Part shown: in pieces, positions 25,688 through 36,000 of the stretch
Position numbering within the stretch: the stretch's first letter is position 1
How the letters are laid out: every line of letters starts with the position of its first letter
From: an uncultured Parabacteroides sp.
GTDB taxonomy: Bacteria; Bacteroidota; Bacteroidia; Bacteroidales; Tannerellaceae
Reading direction: 5' to 3'
Assembly (NCBI RefSeq): GCF_905196875.1
Contig: NZ_CAJJWO010000001.1
Span: 62,001 to 126,000, forward strand
Length of the DNA: 64,000 nucleotides
Program-made: the position numbers and the translations under genes
The notes under the pieces: model-generated
Told to the model about the DNA's origin: nothing
Database searches by the model: none
What the model saw: the letters and a program-made list of their open reading frames with translations, nothing else

Positions 25688-27001
25688 CTACCTCCCTATA
25701 CAATGATAAACAAACCCATTTCCTTCCATCTCTTTAATATCATAAATATTACGGCCATCAAGGACTAACGGGGTAGCCATCAGCTTCTTTACGGCAGACC
25801 AGGAAGGCAAACGGAACTCTTTCCATTCCGTAACGAGCATCAAGGCATCGGCATCCACCACGGCGTCATAGATATCCTTTGCATAATGAATCGAGTCGCC
25901 GATACGACGTTTTGTTTCTTCTACAGCTACCGGATCATAAGCATAGACCTCACAACCTGCGGCTAATAGTTTTTCTATCAGTACTAATGACGGAGCTTCA
26001 CGCATATCATCTGTTTCCGGCTTAAATGCCAATCCCCAGATAGCGACGCGCTTACCTTTCAAATCTCCATTGAAATGCTTTTCCAGTTTACGGAACAACA
26101 AAGATTTCTGCTCATCATTTACTTCTTCTACCGCCTGCAATATACGCATTGGGTAGTTATTCAGTTTCGCTGTATTGATCAGCGCTTTCACATCTTTCGG
26201 GAAGCAAGAACCACCATAACCGATACCGGCATATAGGAAGCGATTACCAATACGATTATCCGAACCGATACCTTTACGCACCATATTTATATCGGCACCG
26301 ACAATTTCACATAGATTGGCCACATCGTTCATAAAACTGATACGAGTAGCCAACATGGCATTTGCTGCATATTTGGTCATCTCTGCAGATGGCACATCCA
26401 TAAAAATTACACGGAAATTATTTAAAAGGAAAGGACGATACAGACGAGTCATCAACTCTTCTGCACGCTCCGACTCGACACCGACAACAACACGATCCGG
26501 ACTCATAAAGTCGCTGATTGCTGCCCCTTCTTTCAGGAATTCAGGATTGGAAGCAACGTCAAATTCGATCTGCACTCCCCGTTTATCCAATTCTTCCTGA
26601 ATAGCCTGGCGAACTTTCTTCGCAGTACCGACTGGAACCGTACTCTTTGTTACCACCAAAATATGTTTCTTGATATGACGCCCCACAGTACGGGCTACTT
26701 CAAGCACATACTTCAAGTCTGCACTACCATCTTCATCAGGAGGTGTACCTACGGCACTGAACAAGACTTCTACCTCGTCCAGACACTCTGTCAAATCGGT
26801 TGTAAAATGTAATCTCCCGGCCAGTTGGTTACGATGAACCATTTCTTCGAGGCCAGGTTCGTAGATAGGAATTATGCCTTTTTTTAGATTCTCAATTTTT
26901 TCGGTATTTACATCTACACAAAAAACTTCGGTACCCATCTCGGCAAAACAGGTTCCGGTTACCAGGCCAACATAGCCTGTACCAACTATTGCTATTTTCA
27001 T
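25688..27001 (-). CDS. ugd: UDP-glucose 6-dehydrogenase
   Basis: Ugd oxidises UDP-glucose twice with NAD+ to UDP-glucuronate. The N-terminal NAD-binding loop is GTGYVGLVTGTCFAEMG (7-23), the lysine-containing FLKEG (155-159) precedes the central helix, and the catalytic cysteine is Cys266 in GYGGSCFPKD. The C-terminal domain (about 315-437) has the usual AFKPETDDMREAPS. The 437 residues match family size. It lies 21 bases downstream of the UDP-glucuronate decarboxylase gene, whose substrate it makes. UDP-GlcNAc/ManNAc dehydrogenases of the same superfamily are less likely given this partner. Confidence 0.94.
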   Translation of the reverse strand: MKIAIVGTGYVGLVTGTCFAEMGTEVFCVDVNTEKIENLKKGIIPIYEPGLEEMVHRNQLAGRLHFTTDLTECLDEVEVLFSAVGTPPDEDGSADLKYVLEVARTVGRHIKKHILVVTKSTVPVGTAKKVRQAIQEELDKRGVQIEFDVASNPEFLKEGAAISDFMSPDRVVVGVESERAEELMTRLYRPFLLNNFRVIFMDVPSAEMTKYAANAMLATRISFMNDVANLCEIVGADINMVRKGIGSDNRIGNRFLYAGIGYGGSCFPKDVKALINTAKLNNYPMRILQAVEEVNDEQKSLLFRKLEKHFNGDLKGKRVAIWGLAFKPETDDMREAPSLVLIEKLLAAGCEVYAYDPVAVEETKRRIGDSIHYAKDIYDAVVDADALMLVTEWKEFRLPSWSAVKKLMATPLVLDGRNIYDIKEMEGNGFVYHCIGR

Positions 27002-27022
27002 AATTTATAATCAAATACAAAA

Positions 27023-27952
27023 TTAAAGGCTCTTGAAATATTTAATTGTCTCTACCAAACCCTCCTCCAAACGAATATTCGGTTCCCAGCCATTCAATCT
27101 TTCTTTGGCTAAAGATATATTCGGCTTACGCTGTTTGGGATCGTCAGCAGGAAGTGGAGTAAATATAATTTTCGATTTTGAGTTAGTCATCTTAAGTACC
27201 AGTTCCGCCAGTTCTATCATAGTAAATTCTCTCGGATTACCCAAGTTAACAGGACCTGTGAAATTTTCTGTAGCCATCATACGCACCATTCCTTCAATCA
27301 GGTCATCCACATATTGAAAACTACGAGTTTGCTTACCGTCTCCATAGATAGTGATATCCTCCCCTTTCAAAGCCTGCATGATGAAGTTTGAAACAACTCT
27401 TCCGTCATCCGGACGCATACGGGGACCATAAGTATTAAAGATACGGATAATCTTAATGTCTACATTGTTTTGTCTGTGATAATCCATAAACAACGTTTCT
27501 GCACATCGTTTTCCTTCGTCATAACAACTTCGGACACCTATCGGGTTCACATTTCCCCAGTAACCTTCTTCCTGCGGATGAACGAACGGGTCACCATAAA
27601 CCTCACTTGTTGAAGCCTGGAGGATACGGGCTCTTGTACGTTTAGCCAACCCAAGCATATTGATAGCACCGATAACAGAAGTTTTAGTCGTACTCACCGG
27701 ATCGAACTGATAATGTATAGGCGATGCCGGACAAGCCAGATTGTAAATCTCGTCAACTTCTACAAAATAAGGAAATGTTACATCATGACGGATCAGTTCA
27801 AAATAAGGATTATTCAATAAGTGGACGACATTCTGTTTTCGACCTGTAAAATAATTATCCATACAAATCACATTATTTCCGTCTTTCAGCAAACGTTCAC
27901 AAAGATGAGAGCCAATAAAGCCAGCCCCTCCGGTAACTAAAATTTGTTTCAT
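27023..27952 (-). CDS. uxs: UDP-glucuronate decarboxylase (UDP-xylose synthase)
   Basis: This extended short-chain dehydrogenase converts UDP-glucuronate to UDP-xylose with bound NAD. It has the Rossmann loop GGAGFIGSHLCERLL (8-22), TSEVYG (115-120), and the UXS-specific active-site run NPIGVRSCYDEGKR (136-149) with Tyr144 and Lys148. Length 309 matches bacterial UXS enzymes without an N-terminal extension. Co-transcription with ugd gives a two-step UDP-glucose to UDP-xylose path. The mRNA leader has a -7 box at 28056-28063 and a hairpin at 27990-28012. Confidence 0.94.
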   Translation of the reverse strand: MKQILVTGGAGFIGSHLCERLLKDGNNVICMDNYFTGRKQNVVHLLNNPYFELIRHDVTFPYFVEVDEIYNLACPASPIHYQFDPVSTTKTSVIGAINMLGLAKRTRARILQASTSEVYGDPFVHPQEEGYWGNVNPIGVRSCYDEGKRCAETLFMDYHRQNNVDIKIIRIFNTYGPRMRPDDGRVVSNFIMQALKGEDITIYGDGKQTRSFQYVDDLIEGMVRMMATENFTGPVNLGNPREFTMIELAELVLKMTNSKSKIIFTPLPADDPKQRKPNISLAKERLNGWEPNIRLEEGLVETIKYFKSL

Positions 27953-27989
27953 ACTAGCTGTATAATTTGGGTTTTCCTATGTATCTCAA

Positions 27990-28012
27990 GTATCTTCAAA
28001 AAATGAAGATAC
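27990..28012 (-). promoter_or_regulatory. Hairpin in the uxs leader
   Basis: GTATCTTCA and TGAAGATAC form a perfect 9-bp stem with a five-base loop, 38 bases before the uxs ATG. There is no T-run behind it, so it is not an evident terminator; it could affect mRNA stability. Confidence 0.5.
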
Positions 28013-28055
28013 ACTAAGGTTCGTCAGTCCCAAGCCGAGAATGACAAAACTTTTA

Positions 28056-28063
28056 CAAAGATA
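28056..28063 (-). promoter_or_regulatory. Bacteroidetes -7 box of the uxs-ugd operon
   Basis: TATCTTTG on the minus strand matches TAnnTTTG exactly, about 104 bases upstream of uxs. No convincing -33 TTG is seen. Confidence 0.5.
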
Positions 28064-28153
28064 GGAAATTGATGGGATTTTATCCCTATAAAAAGCATAT
28101 TTAAACAATTGCTCCCAACCGACATATCATCAGACTAACCAACACAATCAATG

Positions 28154-29173
28154 CTATTGCTCTTTTAGTGCGTAAATACGCTGTATCATATCCACCACTT
28201 TCATGCCTTCCAGTACATTAGTGGTAATACTTTCTGAGCCGGAACCCGAAAGTACACGGACAACATTGCGAATTACGAAGTTATGATTCTGAGCCGAACC
28301 TTTATAAGGGCCATAGTCATTACCAGGATTAGTCGGAGCCAGTTCAGGCATTTCGTAATCCCTCACATGACAATATTCCACTTCGTTCATATATTGTCCA
28401 CCGATCTTTACGCTACCATTCTCGGCTACGATCAGCATACTGCTTTCCATATTTCTATTCCATACGGAAGTAGAATAGTTCAAGCTCCCCATACCACCGT
28501 TCACGAAGTTGAAGTTTACAAAGCCGGAGTCTTCGAAATCCGTCAGCTTTTCGTGATTGAAATCAGCAAAACGAGCCTGAATATTACATATATCACCAAA
28601 CAACCAGTACATAATATCGATAAAATGAGAGAACTGAGTGAATAGTGTTCCACCATCAAGTGCAGCATCTCCATGCCAACCACCCGGTTTATAATAGCGG
28701 TCGTCACGATTCCAGTAGCAATTCAGCTGAACCATATAGATCTTACCCAATTTTCCGGACTCAATCATCTCTTTAATCCAAACAGAAGGAGGAGAATAAC
28801 GGTTCTGCATCACACAAAACACTTGCTTATGATATTTCAAAGAGGCATAGACCACCTTCTCCGCATCTGCCAATGTCAGAGCCATCGGCTTTTCTATTAC
28901 TACGTTACAGCCAGCCTCAACAGCCTGTACTGCCATAGAGGCATGTAAGCCATTCGGTGTGCAGACATTAACTACATCTACCTGAACATTACTCTGCAAC
29001 AAATCTTGCAAACCATGAAAGAAAGGAACATCGTAAGCCTCGATTCCCAATTCTTCACGCGGACGAATATCACACAAGGCAACCAGTTCGGCATCCGGAT
29101 CACGGGTCACCATTTCGGCATGACGTTTTCCGATATGCCCACAGCCTACTACAGCAAATTTTATCTTATTCAT
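28154..29173 (-). CDS. Gfo/Idh/MocA-family NAD-dependent sugar dehydrogenase (WbpB/WlbA-like)
   Basis: The N-terminal Rossmann motif is FAVVGCGHIGKRHAEMV (6-22). The family hallmark EKPMAL (about 95-100) contains the catalytic lysine, and WHGDAALDGGTLFTQFSHFID (about 165-185) contains the active-site Asp/His region. Such enzymes oxidise C3 of UDP-GlcNAcA-like sugars. The pairing, by an 8-base overlap, with a DegT-type aminotransferase mirrors WbpB-WbpE of the 2,3-diaminosugar route, so I infer 3-oxidation followed by 3-amination. Length 339 is normal. No dedicated N-acetyltransferase or epimerase is in this window. Confidence 0.84.
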   Translation of the reverse strand: MNKIKFAVVGCGHIGKRHAEMVTRDPDAELVALCDIRPREELGIEAYDVPFFHGLQDLLQSNVQVDVVNVCTPNGLHASMAVQAVEAGCNVVIEKPMALTLADAEKVVYASLKYHKQVFCVMQNRYSPPSVWIKEMIESGKLGKIYMVQLNCYWNRDDRYYKPGGWHGDAALDGGTLFTQFSHFIDIMYWLFGDICNIQARFADFNHEKLTDFEDSGFVNFNFVNGGMGSLNYSTSVWNRNMESSMLIVAENGSVKIGGQYMNEVEYCHVRDYEMPELAPTNPGNDYGPYKGSAQNHNFVIRNVVRVLSGSGSESITTNVLEGMKVVDMIQRIYALKEQ

Positions 29174-30329
29174 TATACTTAAAATTGACTATCGCATCAA
29201 TTATATACTCTTGTTCTTCTTTTGTCATTTCAGTATGGATCGGTAACGACAGAACGCATTGACTCAAACGAGCCGATTCATCAATGCTTCCCGGAGTACG
29301 TGCCATCCATTTATAAGCATCCTGCGCCTGTAAAGGCAACGGATAATAAACCATTGAAGGAATACCTTTCTCTTTCAGATAATCCTGTAAAAGCTTCCGT
29401 TGCTCCGCAATAGATGAGAAACCAGCAACAGGCTTCAACCGAACCGTATACTGATGATATACATGAGTGGAAAAAGCTGATCTCTTCGGAAGAATCAGAA
29501 AGTCACACGAAGACAGCCCCTCATCGTATCTTGCAGCCACTATCCTGCGGGCTTCCGTAAATTCATCGATATATTTCAGTTTCACATCCAAAATAGCGGC
29601 CTGCAAAGTATCCAATCTTGAATTACATCCGATCAGTTTATGATGATATTTAAGCTCCTGCCCATGGTTGGCAATCATACGGATACGTTTAGCCAAAACT
29701 CCGTCAGAGGTCATCAAGGCCCCTCCATCCCCATAACAGGCCAACGGTTTGGAAGGAAAGAAAGATGTTGTCCCTATATACCCCATTGTACCCGTTTTCT
29801 TTACGTGACCATCTGCAAAAGTATATTCAGCGCCAATGGACTGGGCATTATCTTCTATCACATACAAATGGTACCTATTAGCAATCTTCAGAAGCGGCTC
29901 CATATCGCAGGATTGCCCGAATAAATGTACCGCTATAATAGCCTTTGTATTGCGGGAGATCGCTCCCTCTATCTTCCGAGGATCGATATTGAATGTTTGC
30001 GGATCTACATCTACCAGTACCGGTGTCAACCCTAATAAGGCAATCACTTCCGCAGCAGCTACATATGTGAATGAAGGGACGATCACCTCATCACCAGGTT
30101 GTAGTTCCAGAGCCATCAATGCAATCTGCAAAGCATCCGTTCCATTCCCGCATGGAATCAAATAAGGAATATTCAGATACCCGGCCAAATGATCTCCAAA
30201 GGTTTTCACCTGAGGTCCGTTGATAAAGGCACTGTTTTCAATTACTGCTTGCATTGCAATATCTATCTCCTTTTTCAGACGATAATATTGTCCATGCAAA
30301 TCGACCATTTGTATCTGTTTTTCAAACAT
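29166..30329 (-). CDS. DegT/DnrJ/EryC1-family PLP-dependent sugar aminotransferase (WbpE-like)
   Basis: The N-terminus IQMVDLHGQYYRLKKEIDIA is typical of WbpE/WlbC-type enzymes. The PLP site is shown by CGNGTDALQIAL (about 70-81), VIEDNAQSIGAEY with the PLP-binding Asp, and the Schiff-base lysine in SFFPSKPLACYGDGGA. Length 387 is normal. It would transfer an amino group, usually from glutamate, to the keto-sugar made by the overlapping dehydrogenase (8 bases). It is the first gene of the pair on the minus strand; I see no clear promoter in the 137 bases before metG's end, so read-through from metG past its terminator is possible. Confidence 0.9.
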   Translation of the reverse strand: MFEKQIQMVDLHGQYYRLKKEIDIAMQAVIENSAFINGPQVKTFGDHLAGYLNIPYLIPCGNGTDALQIALMALELQPGDEVIVPSFTYVAAAEVIALLGLTPVLVDVDPQTFNIDPRKIEGAISRNTKAIIAVHLFGQSCDMEPLLKIANRYHLYVIEDNAQSIGAEYTFADGHVKKTGTMGYIGTTSFFPSKPLACYGDGGALMTSDGVLAKRIRMIANHGQELKYHHKLIGCNSRLDTLQAAILDVKLKYIDEFTEARRIVAARYDEGLSSCDFLILPKRSAFSTHVYHQYTVRLKPVAGFSSIAEQRKLLQDYLKEKGIPSMVYYPLPLQAQDAYKWMARTPGSIDESARLSQCVLSLPIHTEMTKEEQEYIIDAIVNFKYNE

Positions 30330-30396
30330 CTTTATTTTCTTGTACCCGTTTTGTTTTTCCTTGCTTTAAATAACGCAGCAATAGTCATATTATTAT

Positions 30397-30437
30397 AAAA
30401 AAAGTGTGCCATTCATGCAGAAACAAGATGACACACC
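30397..30437 (-). terminator. Rho-independent terminator of metG
   Basis: GTGTG..CAT pairs with ATG..CACAC with one mismatch (about 30404-30412 with 30428-30436), followed on the minus strand by a run of seven T. It begins about 30 bases after the metG stop. Confidence 0.7.
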
Positions 30438-30466
30438 CTTTACCTTCTACGCAAGGCTTATTTCTT

Positions 30467-32506
30467 TTATTTTACTTCGCTACCTGGTTTCACCTCTTTC
30501 TCAGGAGTAATCACAGCCAACTTGCCATCAAAGTTTTCCGCAGACAAGATCATACCTTCTGATACAATACCTTTCAATTTGCGGGGAGCCAGGTTTGCTA
30601 TAAAACAAACTTGTTTTCCTACCAACTCTTCAGGTGCATAATGCTGGGCAATACCGGAAACAATCGTACGTTTCTCCAACCCGTCGTCAATACGGAACTG
30701 CAACAGCTTATCTGCTTTAGGCACTTTTGTACATTCCAATATCGTACCTACACGGATATCCAGTTTAGTGAAATCGTCGAACTCGATATTTTCACGAACC
30801 GGTTTTGCTTTATAACTTGCTTCCTCATTGGCTTTCTTTGTATCCAGCAACTTCTGTATCTGTGCCTCTATCACACTATCTTCAATCTTTTCGAACAGAA
30901 GTTCTGATTTACCCAGTTGATGACCGGCTTCAAGCAAATCGGTTGAACCCAAACGATTCCAGCCCAGCGGCTCTACATTTAGCATCTTATTCAGCTTATC
31001 CATACTGAACGGCAGGAACGGTTCAAAAGCAATTGCCAGGTTGGCTGTAATCTGCAATGATATATTCATGATCGTCGCCACACGTTCCATATCCGTCTTC
31101 GCCAGCTTCCAAGGCTCTGTATCAGCCAGGTATTTGTTACCGATACGAGCTAGATTCATCGCCTCTTTCTGTGCATCACGGAAATGATATGTATCCAATA
31201 AACGTTCTACATTAGCTTTTACATCTGCAAAATCCTTCAATGTCTGACGGTCATAATCTGTCAGTTCACCGGCAGCAGGAACCTTTCCTTCGAAATATTT
31301 CTCTGTCAGCACCAAAGCACGATTCACAAAGTTACCCAGGATAGCAACCAGTTCATTATTATTACGAGCCTGGAAATCTTTCCAGGTAAAATCGTTATCT
31401 TTTGTTTCAGGAGCATTAGCAGTCAGGACATAACGCAATACATCCTGTTTACCCGGCATATCCACCAGATATTCGTTCAACCAAACCGCCCAGTTACGGG
31501 AAGTAGAAATCTTGTCACCTTCCAGATTCAGAAACTCGTTGGCAGGTACGTTCTCCGGCAAGTTGAAAGAACCTTCCGCTTTCAACATAGACGGGAACAC
31601 AATGCAGTGGAACACAATATTATCCTTCCCGATGAAATGCAGCATCTTTGTTTCAGGATCTTTCCACCACGTCTCCCAGCTATCCGGTAATAACTCTTTT
31701 GTATTGGAGATATAACCGATCGGCGCGTCAAACCATACGTAAAGCACTTTACCCTCCGCCCCTTCTACGGGAACAGGAATACCCCAGTCCAAGTCACGAC
31801 TTACCGCACGTGGTTGCAATCCCATATCCAACCAGCTCTTGCACTGTCCGTATACATTTGATTTCCACTCTTTATGGTCTTCGAGAATCCACTGACGCAG
31901 GAACGGTTCATGTTTATCCAACGGAAGATACCAGTGTTTGGTTTCCTTCATCACCGGCTCGCTACCACTGATGGCAGACTTCGGATTGATCAGGTCTGTC
32001 GGACTTAGAGAGGTACCGCAGGCTTCGCACTGGTCACCGTAAGCTTTCTCGTTGCCGCAATGCGGACATGTACCGGTTATATAGCGGTCGGCAAGGAATT
32101 GTTTCGCTTCCTCGTCGTAATATTGCTCACTTGTCTTTTCAATAAACTCACCTTTTTCATACAGGGTACGGAAGAAGTCCGATGCCACCTGACGATGTGT
32201 CGGCGAAGTTGTACGAGAATAGATATCGAACGTGATACCGAAGTCCTCGAAAGATTTCTTGATAATGCCATGAAAACGATCCACCACATCCTGTGGTGTA
32301 ACCCCTTCTTTCTTAGCGCGAAGGGTAATAGGTACCCCATGCTCATCCGATCCTCCGATCATCAAAACCTCTTCCCCCTTCAGGCGAAGGTAACGGGCAT
32401 ATATATCGGCAGGCACATACACACCAGCCAGGTGACCAATATGTACCGGCCCGTTCGCATACGGCAACGCCGTAGTAATCAGCGTTCTCTTAAACTGTTT
32501 CTCCAT
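30467..32506 (-). CDS. metG: Methionyl-tRNA synthetase
   Basis: Class I aminoacyl-tRNA synthetase charging tRNA-Met. HIGH is at residues 22-25 (GPVHIGHLAG). The zinc knuckle is CPHC...CEAC (C147, C150, C160, C163). The KMSKS equivalent is KISTS (332-336), a known variant in this MetG type. The C-terminus (about 570-679) is an EMAP-II-like tRNA-binding dimer domain (FTKLDIRVGTILECTKVPKA). I use the ATG at 32506, giving 679 residues, since a longer frame from 32593 would start upstream of the -7 box at 32531-32538. Confidence 0.97.
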   Translation of the reverse strand: MEKQFKRTLITTALPYANGPVHIGHLAGVYVPADIYARYLRLKGEEVLMIGGSDEHGVPITLRAKKEGVTPQDVVDRFHGIIKKSFEDFGITFDIYSRTTSPTHRQVASDFFRTLYEKGEFIEKTSEQYYDEEAKQFLADRYITGTCPHCGNEKAYGDQCEACGTSLSPTDLINPKSAISGSEPVMKETKHWYLPLDKHEPFLRQWILEDHKEWKSNVYGQCKSWLDMGLQPRAVSRDLDWGIPVPVEGAEGKVLYVWFDAPIGYISNTKELLPDSWETWWKDPETKMLHFIGKDNIVFHCIVFPSMLKAEGSFNLPENVPANEFLNLEGDKISTSRNWAVWLNEYLVDMPGKQDVLRYVLTANAPETKDNDFTWKDFQARNNNELVAILGNFVNRALVLTEKYFEGKVPAAGELTDYDRQTLKDFADVKANVERLLDTYHFRDAQKEAMNLARIGNKYLADTEPWKLAKTDMERVATIMNISLQITANLAIAFEPFLPFSMDKLNKMLNVEPLGWNRLGSTDLLEAGHQLGKSELLFEKIEDSVIEAQIQKLLDTKKANEEASYKAKPVRENIEFDDFTKLDIRVGTILECTKVPKADKLLQFRIDDGLEKRTIVSGIAQHYAPEELVGKQVCFIANLAPRKLKGIVSEGMILSAENFDGKLAVITPEKEVKPGSEVK

Positions 32507-32530
32507 ACCTTGTGTTCTCTTTTTGAGGGG

Positions 32531-32538
32531 CAAAGGTA
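32531..32538 (-). promoter_or_regulatory. Bacteroidetes -7 box of metG
   Basis: TACCTTTG on the minus strand matches TAnnTTTG, 24 bases upstream of the chosen metG start, and decides against the longer start at 32593. No good -33 is visible. Confidence 0.6.
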
Positions 32539-32609
32539 CGGAATAATTTGGTTTATTGAAAAAGAATAGTTTCCTTTGTAACAGAGTACTCATTAATCAG
32601 ATTTTAATT

Positions 32610-32798
32610 ATGGAAAAAGAATTAGGCAAGTTTTTATTAGATGTAGCCAAACTCATCATTGCCGGAGTTATTTTAGCTACGATCATGGATGATGTAACAA
32701 GCAGATGGCTGATCTATATGTTAGGCGGTTTATCTATATTTCTGTTAGTTACTTTTGGTTTATATCTAATTGATAATAATAAATTAAGGAGGCAATGA
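32610..32798 (+). CDS. Small membrane protein (DUF6722-like)
   Basis: A 62-residue protein with two hydrophobic helices (about 9-25 and 31-53) separated by a short DDVTSR turn, beginning MEKELGKFLLDVAKLIIAG and ending with charged NNKLRRQ. It resembles a small conserved Bacteroidales membrane-protein family (DUF6722-like) of unknown function. I choose the ATG at 32610, since the upstream ATG at 32556 lies within the metG promoter region and would add a basic, non-conserved segment. Its stop overlaps the next small gene by four bases, so the two are translationally coupled. Confidence 0.72.
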   Translation: MEKELGKFLLDVAKLIIAGVILATIMDDVTSRWLIYMLGGLSIFLLVTFGLYLIDNNKLRRQ

Positions 32799-32926
32799 AT
32801 ATGATAACACCAGCAGTTGTAGTATTTGGGACATTTTTTCTTATCGGTTTGATTGGCTTCATAAGAATTATCAGTACCCAGGATGGGAGAGATTGGTTAC
32901 ACAAGTTTTTTAAATTATTTTTCTAA
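32795..32926 (+). CDS. 43-residue single-pass membrane protein
   Basis: The ATG at 32795 overlaps the stop of the preceding small gene (ATGA). The product has one hydrophobic helix (about 6-25: PAVVVFGTFFLIGLIGFIRI) and an amphipathic basic-aromatic C-terminus (DWLHKFFKLFF). A second ATG at 32801 is also possible. I do not recognise it, but coupling to the upstream membrane protein and the strong hairpin after it support a real two-gene unit. Confidence 0.55.
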   Translation: MNMITPAVVVFGTFFLIGLIGFIRIISTQDGRDWLHKFFKLFF

Positions 32927-32936
32927 TAACTTATGC

Positions 32937-32989
32937 AACGATTTATTTCCGTGTTGGGGCAGATAAGCTTGAACCGGAAATAAATCGTT
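32937..32989. terminator. Strong hairpin between convergent transcripts
   Basis: AACGATTTATTTCCG (32937-32951) and its exact complement (32975-32989) form a 15-bp stem. It lies between the two-gene membrane unit on the plus strand and the giant minus-strand gene, and probably ends both transcripts. Confidence 0.75.
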
Positions 32990-33002
32990 CCCCTTTCTTC
33001 TT

Positions 33003-36000
33003 TCATCGAACTATAACCTTCCTCACTCCATTATCCCCAACCTTAACCAGATAAACTCCGGCTGGCAAACTCAGACTATACCCTCCGGCCGGTATCTTCA
33101 GGTTACGGAATAGAGAACCTTTGTAATCCCAGATATATAATAGTGATTCTTCGGCTGCAACAATAGACAAGGTTTGTCCGGTTGTCGTGATCTGAACACT
33201 CTCCCCGTTTTGGATCGATTCGTTATCGACGGTAGACTCTGCACCCAGGAAGTAGGCTTTTACTTCCGTATCGGATGTGACCGTATGTGGATAAGGATTC
33301 AGGGTGTTGCCGTCCCACCATTTGATGAATAACATTCCTGATGACGGTTGTGCCTTTAGTTGAATCTTATCGCCATGAGTTACCTTCCCGACAGGAGTTG
33401 CAGATACAATTCCGCCGTCCGTTTGGGTCATTGTAACATTATAGGTATTTAATTTCAATTCCGAAACCTTTATTGTAAGTCCATCTTCCTGTACCGGTAA
33501 CATATATACATACGTTTTCGTTTCAGTAGCAGCACGCAAGGAAACTTCCGGAGTCAGTATTTTATCATCGGCCGTCAACACTACTTCGCTCTGACTATAC
33601 GCCGGAAGCAAAACAACTTTTAATTGAACAAGATCTCCCTTCTTTACCGCATCCATATTCGCATTAACACCGGTAATAGCCGCTCCGGCCGTTTGGTTCA
33701 GAACTACTTTTGCATAGGGAGCATCCCCTTTATCATCAAAAAGAGGGATTAATTGTTTTGCATCCAATGCCGTCGACAAACGAGGATTATCCGTTTTGCC
33801 ATCTGTCCATTTGGTAAAGACTTTTCCTGCCGGCGCTTCTGCATGCAACAGGACAACTGTTTCTTCATACACTTCCTGTTTAGTTGCATCTGCCATAGTC
33901 TCTACAACTTTTGCATTTACATGTTCTGGTACTTTCAACGTCATAGCATCCCTACCAATACCTTCAACAGAAATACTGATATTTTTATTGATATGGTAAA
34001 TCGCATACCCGCCCTTATTCTTCACCAACTCTTCTCCGTTAGCACGAACAACCAGATTATCTTCGTGATAACCACTGGCAAACTGCAGATAGAATTTGAA
34101 AGTCCCGTCTTTCTTCACTTCGGTAGTATAGCCGGAAAAAGGCTTCACTGTTACACCTTCCAATTCCGGCAACGTAACAGCATAGGCTTTATAATCGGAA
34201 ATAAAACGTGCAGAAACAGTCGTATCTCTTGTTACCGTCAGTTTCAACGGATTAGTTTGGCTACCGGTACTCCATTGCAGGAATTTAAAGTCTTCGTCTG
34301 CCACTGCGGTTACAGATATTGTCGCTCCATAGTCAACTGTTGTTGTCGTTTCTTCAGCTCCATCGGTAAAACGAATTTTTCCATTTTCACTCTGTTGTAA
34401 TGTTACCGTACTGGTTTTAGCTTTCAAGCCGAAAACAGAAACTGTTACATTCGAAGAACAATTTGTCAGGGTATAAAGCCCTGAAGATCCGGCTTTAATC
34501 GTTGAGTCATTCGCTGCAACAATCATTGAATCCAGGTTGGTATAGTAACTCTGATCCACTGTTAGTTTAAACTCGAATGAGCCACCGGCAACTATTGCTG
34601 AGACAACATCGCCTCCGGTTGGATTGGTAGCCTTAACACCTAAAGGCAAATTAAAAGTAAGAGTGATTTTATTATTATCGAACACGACTTGTCGAGTTGT
34701 CACTCCATCCTTAAAACCAGTTTTACGAGAAATCGCCTTGATGACCAGTGTATCCTTTGCACTTGAGACAAGGAACTCACCACTATAAGCTTTCTCTGGA
34801 GCACCATCCACGCTATAATACAAAGAAGCTGACTCATCCGTTTTATTCAGCTTTACTTTTACACTCTCCCCTTTCGGAACTTTGTCCGTATTGGCAGGCG
34901 TTGTTACGATTTCAGGAGCAGCAACAGCCGTCCGGTTATCAACAAAAACAGCAGAAACAGCCAGACCACCAGTTGCAGGCATTTCCACCTTAGCCGGATT
35001 GCCTGTTACATCCTTCCCATTGACAACCCATTTACTTAATGTATAAGGAGCGACAGGAGTTGCAGTCAATATCAATTCAGTTTTAGGTCCAACATATTCG
35101 CCGGATTTAATTTCTTTATCTCCATTCTTCACAGTAAATGTACCATTCGCTCCCTGAGATATATTTACGACAGAACCGGCAGACCATTTAGCATAAAAGG
35201 TTTTATTACCAGTCGTACCTTTAGGAATAGCCATTACCGACTCTCCTTCCAAACGGTCTGATACGTACCATCCGGCAAAACTATACGCATTACGCTGAGG
35301 TACAGGCAAAGTGGCCTCTTGTTCAATAGTATAAGTAGAAGAGGGTACGGTTACATCACTATAAGTATTATAAGTGATTGTATAATTAATTGGAATCCAT
35401 TTGGCATACAAAGTAAAATTACCGGAAGTCCCTTTAGAAATAGTTTCACCAAAAGCTTGTGTACAATTTTCATCTTTATACCAGCCGGCAAATGTATATC
35501 CTTCTTTCCGAGCTTTTGTAGACAAAGCCATATTATCCGTATCGACGGTATAAGAAACATCGCCTAAGGAAGAACCACCTTTAGTATCTAACTTAATAGT
35601 ATAGGTTGTTAGATTCCATTTGGCATATAAAGTTTTATCTTCAGAAGATCCTTTAGTTATCGTTGTAATTGATTGACTAAAATTTGAATCAGTAAACCAA
35701 CCGGCAAAAGTACCTCCAGTTCTGGTTGGAGCCAGCAACTGTATATCATTATCTTCAATTGTATAGGTTTGCTTAGTACCTTCAGGGTTTGTGCCGCCAT
35801 TTAAGTTATAAGTAATTTTATAAACAGTTGGAGTCCATTTTGCATAAAACGTCTGATTCTGTTTTGTTCCTGTTTGAACATTAGTTATAGCTGAGCCTGA
35901 AAATGAAGTATCTTTATACCAGCCCGAGAAATTATATCCGTTACGTGTAGGGGTTGGTAATGTTATATTAGGAGATTCTTCAGTGAATGATTTCACAGCA

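Noticed and set aside
32507..32593. Longer N-terminus of metG starting at 32593
   Set aside because: The 29 extra residues precede the -7 box at 32531-32538 and have no match to MetG proteins.
33753..34400. 215-codon plus-strand frame opposite the giant gene
   Set aside because: Cys/Phe/Arg-rich shadow frame with no signal or motif, antisense to clear repeat-protein coding sequence.
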